This document shows positions 9,978-19,990 of a stretch of DNA of 64,000 bases, piece by piece; the stretch's first letter is position 1, and the number at the start of each line of letters is the position of its first letter. The stretch spans positions 1,550,001 to 1,614,000 of the forward strand of contig JAGVRJ010000003.1 of NCBI GenBank assembly GCA_019059635.1. The letters are read 5' to 3'. The notes below the pieces were generated by a model. It was not told the DNA's origin. It searched no databases and saw only the letters and a program-made list of their open reading frames with translations. Made by a program: the position numbers and the translations under genes. Source of the DNA: Proales similis. Taxonomy: Eukaryota; Rotifera; Eurotatoria; Ploima; Proalidae.

Positions 9978-10916
9978 TCTCTGCCAATAAATCTAGCCGA
10001 AACGCAAATGTGTAGATGAGGATTTTATTTTCTAATTTAACTGCCAAATGAACCTCAGCACATTATCCAACACAGTTTTCTCTATCATCGGCTGAAAGCC
10101 TGCATATTGCGTGGCAACAAAAACAAATCGCGATTATTAAAAAACTCTCACTTCGCCATGGCCGTGGTGTTGTTTTGTTACGGTAGTGCTCCGAGCCATT
10201 CAGCTCTCTGTTCAGCTTGTTTATTCTGAATTCGCCTGTGCTCTTTAAAAACACTTTCCAACCGAACCGTCAGCATCATCACCTGCTCGCTTTGCAATAA
10301 ATTCAAGTAATGAACAAAAACCAGAGCAAGCCTCGTTTATTTGCACACTGCTTTCAAGTCAAGACCCCCTCAATTTATACGCATTCGTTTCAGTCCTTAG
10401 TCTCGCTTCGTCTTAAATAGAGCAAACAAACTTTAAAAGAGAGAGAGAGAGAGAGAGGGAGAGAAAGAGAAGGAAAAAATAAAGGGGGGAACGAGTCAAC
10501 GTCTAAGACTGGGCGCAATCTCGTTTAATTGAAGTTGATTTCATTCATTCCATCGGCGCTGGCACTCAGTCCTAGCATGCTTGCCTTTTTTGTCATAAAT
10601 AAATCTGATCGCTAAATAATTAACTTGAGTTCGATTTATTTCCACATTCGAGCTCGAACAACTGTGTGTTTTGTCTGTTCATGTCAAAATCAATTGCATC
10701 AGCATTCATTTGACGTAGACAGTTTTCGTTTTCTTTCATTTATTTCTGGTGTTCAAAAACTTTCGGAAATAAAAAAAAAATCTAAAAGAGTACTTGACGC
10801 CGTTTATCCACAGTAGCGAGAGTAATCTACAAACACTGCAGCGAATATTGAAGAGACGAAAAGAGCAGCAGAAGATCGACGAATATTTATAGTGAGTGCC
10901 GAAGGAGGAACAAGTT
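9978..10916. other. intergenic region with PLAT-gene promoter and BAG-gene 3' flank
   Basis: No supported gene. A GA microsatellite lies at about 10,439-10,470. The minus-strand AATAAA (tttatt near 10,738) probably ends the BAG transcript. Small frames on both strands lack any coding signature. Confidence 0.5.
10439..10470. repeat. (GA)n microsatellite
   Basis: GA dinucleotide run with a few interruptions, grading into purine-rich sequence. Confidence 0.9.
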
Positions 10917-12458
10917 TTAGTATTGCTGGCTGGCAGATGAAGCAGCAGCTTGAGCGCCAGACTCAACGGAATCATTGGCCGCTGATTGACTGAATTCGGC
11001 CTGATGGGGAGATTTGGGTCGGTCGCTCGATTGACCCTTTTGGCCGCTCTTGGCTTCGAGTTGTTCCAGCAAGCTTTGTGTCGATTTTATCAGCTTCTTC
11101 CTCAGCTGCTTTATCTCTTCGTCGGCGTACTCTATCTCGTCCAAGCGTAGCATGCAGCGCGTGAGCAGCTCTTCTAGTCTAAGGTACTGCTTATCCTGCC
11201 GTGTTCCATTAAACTCGCCGATTTCTTTTTCGAGCGTTTCCAGCTCATTCACTATAGCCTCACACTTTTCTTTGGGCGTTGCTACTTTACGAGGCGGCGG
11301 TATCGATGCGGCTGCGGCCGCTGCTGCTGCTAGTCCACTAGTAGGCCGGGTTTTCGGCTGTTGACTGGCGTTTGACATTGTACTGCCCATTTCACTTTGA
11401 TCAGGTTGCTTTTCTCTCTGAATTTGTTGGGCTGCAGGCGAAGGCTGCTTTCTTTCGGGATGTGGCAGATCTGAGCCGAAATCAAGTCGCAATTAAACTT
11501 TTCGAATTTCAAACCCGCCGTCAGTTTTTCACTTACTAGTAAAGTCGGACCGATGTGGTGAAGTGGAAACGTGTTCTATTTTAATCGGCACTCGTTCAGA
11601 GCTGCTGTTTGCTTGTGGCCGAGAATCGAAAAAGGGAGATGCGCCTCTGTTTCGTTCGTTTTCAAACTGACTTCTGTTGGGCGTGTTGGAACGAGAGTGA
11701 GCTCTTTGCTGGGGCTCGAATGGCCGATGATGGGTATAACTCCTCGGTTCGTCTAGTCCAAATCTAGATGGGCTGTTTGACTGGATAAAGTTCGGACCGA
11801 AAATATCATCCGGTTCGTCAAAGTAAGAGAAGTTTGGAAATCTTCTCTCCCGAGGTGCTGCTCTGACGCGATCAAACGGGTCTATGAAATGTTTGTTGTT
11901 AGTTCAATTAGAGTTCAAGCGAATGTGACTTCGGCTGCCTGTCTTTCTCATCCGCTCTAGAGAGTGTGGCGCTTTTCAAAAATAATTTTCTGTTTTCTTC
12001 TTCTTAACAACGCTCGTATACGCGGCTCACACATTTAATGTGGCGTTCAAAATTGCATAATTCCACGAGTCGTTAAAATTTCAAAATAATACGAAGATAT
12101 TTGTCTTTGAATGAGTGAAGATTTACATTTTTTTTTCGTCAATTTCTGCCATTTTTTGCCGCATTTGCCCGAGCATAATAGAGAAAAACGGAACCGAATC
12201 GTTCGAGCGGATCGAGAAGAGCAAGACAAAAAAGAACAAATTCAACGACTCACCGTATTCCGAGTCAAACTGGTGCGGGAATCGATTGGATCGAGTGTGA
12301 GAGGTATTCGTGTGGTTGTTTAGAGACTCTTGGCCGGATGGGTGATGTGAGACGGGAATTTCCACGACTCTGGTTCGCTCTGTTGGCTGACTGGCTTGGT
12401 TTACTGGCGAGTTTGAATGAGAGCTTTTGCTAGCTTCATTCGGTCTAGCTTGACTCAT
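10917..12458 (-). CDS. BAG-domain cochaperone, BAG3/starvin-like
   Basis: Three exons (12254-12458, 11537-11881, 10917-11470) join in frame to give 367 residues; the ATG at 12458 lies two bases after a tattctag acceptor-like site. The C-terminal BAG domain spans about residues 252-325 (KCEAIVNELETLEKEIGEF, DKQYLRLEELLTRCMLRLDEI, then a Lys-rich third helix), a three-helix bundle that binds the Hsp70 ATPase domain and promotes nucleotide release. VPIKIEH at 166-172 matches the IPV-type motif by which BAG3 binds small heat-shock proteins. The middle is disordered and rich in Arg, Ser, Pro and Phe, with an alanine run before the BAG domain. I see no WW domain, as in fly starvin. The role would be chaperone-assisted protein quality control; this is family knowledge. 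Confidence 0.88.
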
Positions 12459-14609
12459 GTCTAGAATAGCCAAGTAGTTAGGAGAATTTAAAAATTACTT
12501 ACGAACGAAAAAAGAAAGTCGGGGGAAAACAAAAATTATTAAATTGAATGTTATACAAGCCAGTGGAGTTGGAAGAGCAGAGTTAGTGAGTAGTAGCTGC
12601 TACTGCGATGAGCTGTTGTGTCACAAAGATTCGTTCAGATTTGTTCGGACGAGTCGGCTTATGAACGCGCGCCGATACGATCTAGAAGCATTTCGAATAA
12701 TCTACGTAAATTCTCGATTCATAGTGATGCCGAGCGCCGCCTCGGTGTGTGTGTGTGTGCGGTGTGTTTTTTTTTCTCTTTTTCTATTTTGCAGCCAATT
12801 AGCTCGCTCCTTGAACAGCGAGCTGCTTTTAACTTCTTCTCCGAGCGATATTGCGCTTCGGCTCTTGCAAGGCATTCGACACAGACTTGTGCCTGCGTTG
12901 CCTCATAATTTATGCCCACCAAGATAAATAAGTGAGGCGAAAACGAATACCCTTTTCAAGCATCGGGCTTTGTAAGCCCCGTTCGGCGATTATTATTATT
13001 GTAGGCCCATAATAATTAGACATCATCTCGACCGTCAGCGCAACAGCGCCCGTTTCTATTCTTTAGTTTGCTCGTGGACCGCAGAAAAAGCTTTCCTTTT
13101 CGTCTGCGCCCACTCAGCCCTCGTGGTTGCTTAGTTTCAAACTTTACCTTAACGCTCGACTAGTTCCTTTTCTTCATTTTATTCTTTGCCTGGTTTGCTT
13201 CGCCCAATCGACAATTTCAAATTGTTTTCGACAACTTTGTTTCTTATTTCTGATTTTTTTCTCTGCCAGGGTCCGTCCAGAGGGACTCGCTTCTGTTTTG
13301 ATGACAAATTGAACTTTGTCTTTAACTCGAATTTCCTATTTCGCTTGAGACAAGACAGGGCTGCTGGGTGATTGAGGACACGAGTAGAGACGAGTAGAGA
13401 GGACACAAGACGGAGAGACTTGAACTCATGACTTGTGAGCAAAGCACATCTGCTCTGCTTAAAAAGCGTTGCACATGAAACAAAAGGCCAAGCAAAAATG
13501 GGAGGGGCCAGACCAGTGTAAAAGGCACAACTGCAGCGCATACATGCCGCCGCGAACTCGAGTCTATCAAATAAGATTGGAGGGCAGAATAACGATCAAG
13601 TGTTGAAGCTAACGTAAACCTGACGCAATAGCTGTGCACAGATAAAGCGCTCAATGTGCAGCGAATTTTGATAAAAATCTTGACGCGTCGCACTGCACGT
13701 TCCTCTGCAACATTGGCGTGGTGGGCTGGCGGTGTCGAGTGCTGCGCGTCTGAGCGAAAGTTAACTTGGAAATCAAATTATTTTGACGTTTTCCGCACAT
13801 ATTTTAACCGAGATGAATTGGAGAAATTAGGCGCTCAATTATGGGGGCAAATTAAAATATTCGAGTTGGATGCGGCCAGTCAGGACCGCAGTTTGCGTTG
13901 CATGCAAATAAATTATGGCCAGCATTGGCAGATAGCAGCTATTGTATCGCTTCTGATTATGCGCTAATAAGGTGTCTCATTATGAAAAGCAAGCAAAGGC
14001 TGTTGAATACTGACAAGCATTAGCGACCGAATTATATTATTTCTAGTGCTAGGCCGGGTATGTGTGTGTGTTGCGCGCGCAACCAATCAAATTGAAATGA
14101 ACATACTCTCTCCCTCTCTTTCGTTTCTCTTTATATTTCGCTCAACACAAAACTATGGGACGAACGCTTCTGTGCTTGCCACTGATTTGCCTACGCTGTC
14201 ATCATTTGTTTATACACATTCTTAGTTATTCGCAAATTTGGCGCGCTCGCGCCACTTAGGGTCATGCAGTGTCATCGATGGGTTGTTGATGTTGTTGACG
14301 CAGGCCGACCCCTCTCTATTCATTCGGGTTTGACAACCAGGCCTGGTTTGACCTCCAAACCTCAATTGAAGAAGCACTGGAATCTAAACTAGAGCGAGCG
14401 CATAAATGTTTCCCCCCGCTTCGCTATTTGACTGCTGCTTTTGCTGCTGATGGTCAAGCTTCTCGACCTCAACGACCCATTCTTCAAACACACACAACTA
14501 AAAAGGCACATACCACCTCATTCGAAATCAATTTTCGCACACTCGTCACAAATCATTGATTTTTCTCAATTTTCACTTTAAAGAATGCAATTCTGATACT
14601 CCGAAAGCA
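12459..14609. other. 2.1-kb divergent intergenic region between BAG and MGA-like genes
   Basis: No gene is supported, although many short frames exist on both strands. Landmarks are a GT run (12,744-12,759), C/T-rich stretches near 14,105-14,130, and a perfect ttgcgcgcgcaa palindrome near 14,069-14,080. Both neighbours are transcribed outward, so promoters of both lie here. The frames overlap each other antisense and give low-complexity products. Confidence 0.5.
12744..12759. repeat. (GT)n microsatellite
   Basis: Short GT run followed by a T-rich tract. Confidence 0.85.
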
Positions 14610-17240
14610 ATGTCAACCGAGCCGATTGAGCGCAACGAGAAGCCTGTCCTCATGGACGGCCTGCTAGTTTATGCCTTCAGCAGTCTAGAACTGCTCAATG
14701 AGTTTGTCAAAGAGCATGAGCTGCACAAGTTCACGCCAGCCGAGACTGGCGCCAAAAAGTACAACACGCGATCCAAAAGGATTCACAAACAGAGCGACGA
14801 GCCAGAAGCGACGGAGGAGAGTGCCGCTCGCGGACTGTCCAACGTAGACGAAAACTTCAAAATGGCGTTCATGAGCAAATTGTGTGATCGAGCGTTCGCT
14901 GAGTTAGATTCAAGTCAAACAGATTGTGAAAAGACTCGGCACAAGTCGACCACTGAGTGCGGGCAAGAAACCTGTGTCCTTGGCTGTGTATGTGAATCAT
15001 TGAGGAACAGTGAGCATTTCATGAGCAAAAAACACAATTCTCTTATGCACAACAACTCCGGAAGCCTCAAGGGCCGCGACCATTGCGGTCGATTCGACTG
15101 CATGTTTGAATGCTCGTGTGCGCGCAAGCTGCGAAGTGCGACTCGACTTAATCGGGTCCAGCCAGACCAAGAGGCAGCCGCTGAACTAGCCGAGTTGAGC
15201 CAGCGAGAGAAGAAACGCGGTGCCAAGAAGCGCAATCTAAAGCCAGCTGGTGGCCGATTAGTAAAGCGCACGGCTAAAGTGCCTCGATCTGTGGAGAGCT
15301 CGAGCAATCAAGGCTCATTTAGTTCGGCCTCGTCCAGTTCAGACGAAGTGTCCATTCAAGTTCGTCAGAGCAAGAGAGTGCGAACGCTCAAGACGCACGA
15401 TGCGGTGCGAGGAAACAGCTTTGACCAACATTTCTACTATTACTCGAGCGGCAAGCGAGACTCGAAAGCCGGCTGTGAAAACAAGAATCCGGACTTGAAG
15501 AGAGAGGCGAAAAGCGTGCGGGAACGTAAGCTGGACGTCTTCGCCTTGGTCAGCAAGAAGCAGAAGAGAAAAGAGAAAGCGACCGGTCAGAGCAAAGTGC
15601 AGGCCTCGTTCAAGCCCTATTCCTATCGAGTTGTTCTCAAGCTTGGCCAAGTGCCCAGTAGCGTTTTACTTCATGTGCAAGTCTTCACTTCGGCTTGGCA
15701 ACGAGGCGCCCAAGATAGCCGAGCAATGTTCAACTTCATTGCCTGTCTGATTAAAAAACTCCGAGTGACAGGCGATCGACACCGAATTCGCGGCCTCGAA
15801 TTGAACTATGACAGTAAATTTCTTGTCAAAGTGCTCGAGCAAGGCAAACTGAGCGACAAAACCAACCATCACATCTCACCGCTCGTTGTTCAAATTTTCC
15901 AAAGCGAACAGGCCATAGACAACGAAGCAAACTGCGATCAAATTGAGCATTCTGACGATGCGAACGAGGAGATCACTATCGATTTAGCGGCTGAATCAAA
16001 GCAGCAAGAGTCAAACGTGACCACCACCGGGCGCAAATTTCCTCGACTTCTCAAACGAATCACGAGCAAGATTCAGTCAAAAACTCAGCTCGATTGCTGT
16101 CCCACTATTAAAACTGAGCCAAGCATTCAATCAGAGAGCATAGAAGACGTTGTTTACAACCTTGTAAATCAAATGCTCGACAAGATCAGCGAAGAACAGT
16201 CGACGTTAGCTCCATCGCTCAACGTCTCGTCGCCGCTGTTGGCCAAGGGGCAAGGCATCGAAAAGTCGCCGCATTTACGACTAGTTCGTCTAAAACATCC
16301 TTCATCTAAAGCTTTGAAAGAAGCATCTAAATGTTCGCTTTCGGACGCCGCAAAGTCTACAGTGGCCAGCTCGACAGCGCGACGCACGTTTGTGCCAATT
16401 CGCCCCAAAGTGAATGAATCGGCAACTTATGACTTGAACCAATCGGATGCAGTGAGTCACACAATTGGCAAGCAAAAGCGAAAGCAAGATCTGAGGGCTC
16501 TGTCAACGAGCTCGACGCCGATTTGTTCGGACGAACCCAAAAGGAAAAAGAATTCGGCCGAAGAAAGTGGTCTCAAACCGTCGACGTCGACGCCGCTCGC
16601 CACATCTGCTTCCTCGCCGCCGTCCCTTATGATCTCAATGTCTTCATTGTTTGGCAAAAGAGTGAGCAGCAGCGGCGAAAGCAGTGCAGCAACCAAACAA
16701 ATCGAATTCTCAAATGACGAGAGCGACGTGCCAAGTATGATGGATTCGGGCGCATCGCAGGACTCGCAGGAAAGAAGCGACGAATTCGACGACTCGGTCG
16801 AGAGCTTTGGCGAACCGTCGTGCTCCATACGCTCATTTGGCAGTGCCAACGATCGCATATGCTCTCTTGGCCGTTTGAGCTCTAATGTGCTGCATTCGAT
16901 CAAAGAGAAGGAGAGACGCATGGACCAGAAGAATTTGTTCGATCAGCTGAAAAGAGCGCTGGAAGTGGCAAGCTCTTCCTGTCAATTAGAATCTATCCGC
17001 TGCTCGGACCAGAATACTCAAATGAAATCAAAACAGCGCATTCTGGTCGAAGTAAGTACTTAATTCACTGTTCTTTCAAAATAAATTTGGCTTAATTATT
17101 CACCCATTCATTAAAAGGCCACAAATCAAATAGGCAAACTTAAAAACGACAGTTTTCGACTCGAACTTGAACTCAAACGTCTACGCGAACGAAATCGTTT
17201 CCTCACCGAACGCTTGTCGCGATTTCATTTTAAAGCTTAA
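14610..17240 (+). CDS. MGA-like bHLH-leucine-zipper protein without T-box
   Basis: Two exons (14610-17051, 17118-17240) encode 854 residues; the ATG at 14610 is the first in frame. Residues 117-170 form a Cys/His module (CVLGCVCESL, then HCGRFDCMFECSC) like the conserved region of vertebrate MGA, the MAX-dimerising subunit of the PRC1.6 repressor complex. The C-terminus, about 765-850, reads as a degenerate bHLH (KEKERRMDQKNLFDQLKRAL, then KSKQRILVEATNQI) running into a leucine zipper (LELELKRLRERNRFLTERL). The 66-base intron falls inside this domain. The middle is Ser/Lys-rich and acidic, with one ordered-looking block around residues 330-420. The T-box of vertebrate MGA is absent. A nuclear MAX partner is inferred; assignment to MGA rests on the Cys module plus C-terminal bHLHZ order. 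Confidence 0.78.
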
Positions 17241-17743
17241 TGTTATGGCCCGAACCATCCATAGCAGCGTCCGCTCGCATGACATGGCCCTTTGACGCCG
17301 TCAAGTTTTAAAAATGCATTTGTTTTACTCAGCTCTATTTTATTCTTGAAAAAAATCTTGTTCTATGCTCGACAAAGGAGCGCCCCAAAAAGACCCAAGC
17401 GAACTTGGCCATCTATAATTTCTTCCCGATCGCTCATTATTATTTCATTTATCCAGCAGCAGTGAAAATTACTCGACTCATCTAATCTATTGTTGTCTTA
17501 ATGAATAAAAAAAGCGAAAAATTATTTGCGCTCAAAATGCTTCATGGCTGTTCCTAGGGCAGAAATGTCGCCTGTATTGGATGCTCAAAAGTCTGCTAGA
17601 GGTTCTGGGTTCGCATAAAAGGCTGCAATCAAGCAGGAGCCAGCAAGCAGCAGGATTTCGCAACCTGATCAGCTGATGCTTGTTTCAAGGTCCAATAACG
17701 CCGATCAATTTTTTTGGCGCGAAATTCTCGAGAATGTTGTGAA
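17241..17743. other. MGA-like 3' flank and start of the repeat-built region
   Basis: This has AATAAA-like signals after the MGA-like stop (near 17,500) and the left copy of a direct repeat that recurs at 18,616. No gene is seen. Confidence 0.5.
17308..17382 (+). repeat. direct repeat flanking a receptor pseudogene, left copy
   Basis: About 75 bases beginning aaaaatgcatttgttttact are closely matched at 18,616-18,690 in the same orientation. The two copies bracket the receptor pseudogene, so the segment between them was probably moved or duplicated as a unit. Confidence 0.65.
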
Positions 17744-18312
17744 AGGTTAGATATAACTAATGTAGAGCTTAACAGGATTTTACTGTTTCAAGATGAAGAT
17801 TTCTGCCTGTTTGCGGGTTACTTTGACCCATCGTATGACTTTGGTCAAAGCCGAAGCGTATTTCTCAACGTGGCCTTTCTTTTGAACAAAGCCCTGATCA
17901 ACGTGGTCCTGCCGACCTTGAACACCATATTCGACATTTGGCTGCTGCGCTTCATCAAGCAGAAGACCAAAGAGCGCAAGAAAGAGTCGTCGGAGAAGAA
18001 GGTCACCAAAATGATTGTGATCGGCGGCCTGTTCTCCCTGTTTTTCCGTCGGCCCGAATTCGTTGTGCCATAATCCGCATCTTGTTCAACATAGAGCCTT
18101 TTCTATCTCCGTTGTGTGTTTTGGTTTATTCGCCAACCCATTCAATATGTCAATCACTGTTTGAGAGTGCGCAGACGTTCTACGCCGTTGGCTTCTGTGA
18201 GAATTTCATTGTCTTGTATCTATTCAATCAAGATTTTAAAAAATCCTTAAAGAATTACGCCCTTGTCAAGAGCTGCTTTGCAGCGAATTTTAAAGTTTTA
18301 ACAAGCTTATGA
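17744..18312 (+). pseudogene. decayed 7TM receptor relic (ectodomain end fused to TM5-C-terminus)
   Basis: The frame starts in the end of the ectodomain (VELNRILLFQDEDFCLFAGYF) and passes directly into the TM4-TM5 loop (DPSYDFGQSRS) and TM5 (VFLNVAFLLNKALINVVLP). TM1 to TM4, roughly 0.8 kb in intact paralogues, is therefore deleted. One base is then missing at about 18,070, where intact copies read gtgaccataatc and this one gtgccataatc. That stops the frame at FVVP, and the rest (IIRILFNIEPF to the C-terminus) continues in the next frame to 18,312. The tail resembles the inverted gene at 58,959-61,331 (SPTHSICQSLFESAQTFY) more than the tandem array. No function is expected. Confidence 0.9.
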
Positions 18313-18751
18313 TAGATTTATCGGATTTTATTTTTCTTACGCTTCTTTATGAATGCGTCAAGTTATTCGAAGTTGTCAATCTTATTTTTAATTTCAAATC
18401 TGACAATCATTAACTAACAGAAAGAGTCATCATTCTTTTTATCTCTTCAATTCTTGGCACAGTTGGTTATATTTGAATTAAATGATCGTACAAGTGTATG
18501 TACAAGTAATTACGATAACATAACAAGGATGCAATTCAGAGGTTTTGTCACCGATTTGCTTTATGGGCTGGTTTAATCAACCCAACAAAAATCTTTCATT
18601 CGTGTTCATAATTGTTAAAAATGCATTTTTTTTTACTCAGCTCTATTTTTTTCTGCAAATAAGTCTTGTTCTTTGTTCGTCAAAAGAGCGGGAAAAATTA
18701 TTTAATTAACACGCCTTAAGAAACTTATCTGTTCTGTTTTAATCCTTAAAA
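18313..18751. other. intergenic AT-rich segment with receptor-type 3' flank
   Basis: About 18,570-18,612 (aatcaacccaacaaaaatctttcatt) resembles 22,553-22,600, downstream of the first intact receptor, so receptor units carry shared 3' flanks. No gene is seen. Confidence 0.5.
18616..18690 (+). repeat. direct repeat flanking a receptor pseudogene, right copy
   Basis: This matches 17,308-17,382 with scattered substitutions and small length changes. Confidence 0.65.
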
Positions 18752-19156
18752 ATGTCCAAAAAGACAAAAGACGGGTTATCACAGCGTTTCAACGCAACGT
18801 TGTGTCAAATGCTCTCAGATTACGTGAAGGAGGACCAAAGCAACTGGGACGAGTGCGTTCCAACAGTTTTGTTCCCTTACCGCACCAGCAGACAGGAGTC
18901 GACGCAGTTGTCCAAGTTCGAGGTCCTATACGGAAGGCTTGCCACACTCCCCACGGACTTGGACCTGGAGCTTAAGCACAAGGAGATTCGAGACTTCCGC
19001 GGAACATGGAGAAGGGCCAAAGTGAATATAGTGCTCGCGAACCAGAAAAGGAGGCGAAAAAGCGAGCAGCAAGCGAAGCCAAGGGAATTTAGGTTGGGGA
19101 ACAGGATGAGAATCAAGATCCACGCAACAAGAGTGGGTCTGTCAATATATGGCTAA
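18752..19156 (+). mobile_element. Ty3/gypsy retrotransposon pol fragment (integrase C-terminal part)
   Basis: A 134-codon frame reads GLSQRFNATLCQMLSDYV, then WDECVPTVLFPYRTSRQEST, then FEVLYGRLATLPTDLD, then AKPREFRLGNRM. This is the end of the integrase catalytic core and the following GPY/F-like region of Ty3/gypsy (Metaviridae-type) retrotransposons. Protease, reverse transcriptase, RNase H, the N-terminal integrase part and LTRs are not seen nearby. It is a solitary remnant beside the receptor relic, and no activity is expected. Confidence 0.85.
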
Positions 19157-19990
19157 GATCTCATTAAGTTTCCTTAATGGAATCGGTTCAGAATCTAATT
19201 CGATTACTCTCATTAGACCCCAACAAGATATTATATACCTTTTGGCAAGATCTTGATCAGAGCATGACTTTTCTGTTTCAAATTCGAAGTCAACCTAACA
19301 AGAAGACATTCAAGATCAGAATACGACCTTTATAAGAATCTTATTAGAAGAAGCTTGGAGTCAATCTTAAATGGATCCATTCAAGAAACTTTTATCTTTC
19401 TTTTTTCAATAATATCCATTTTAAGATTTCAGTCCTGGGATTGAGACTCACATCGTTAGTTGTAATCAAGATAGAGACATACTGCTTCTTAATCTCAAGG
19501 TAGACGCAACTTGTTTATCAAATGCCGCATTCTGTCCAATGGAAAAGCCCCATGCGCGTTGAATAATCAAATTGAGTAGAGCTTAGCTATTTCTAGCAGA
19601 AACAACATTTCTTCTTTAGGATCCCACATATATAGAGCATTTATCCGCTGGCGATGTAATTTTTCGTGCTACATCAAAAAAGCGCATGGTGAATCTCTAG
19701 GCTTTCTACACTTCGGCTATTTTAAATCTGAGCTGGTTTAAAGGTAATCAGAACAATCCCGGAGAGAATTCGCATTTATTTTTGATCTCTCTTGGAAGAT
19801 GTAAAACTGCTTGGAAAAAAATTCGATCAGTTCTTATTTTTGTGGTTATAAATCGAAAAAGCTGATTTCTCATCTTACAAGTTGCGCACAATCATATCGG
19901 ATTTTTGAATCAAATTTTCCGCTACAACAACAGGATTCTTCGCAAAGCATAAGAATAAGTACAGAAAAAATCTATATTCTTCAGTTTGAG
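19157..19990. other. AT-rich upstream region of the first intact receptor
   Basis: No gene, repeat array or further retroelement domain was recognised. It presumably contains the promoter of the receptor gene starting at 19,991. The receptor frame is open upstream of that ATG to about 19,811, but with no earlier ATG and no signal-like sequence. Confidence 0.4.

Noticed and set aside
13179-13967. Several frames of 100-120 codons on both strands between BAG and MGA-like genes
   Set aside because: They overlap antisense, have low-complexity products and no splice context.
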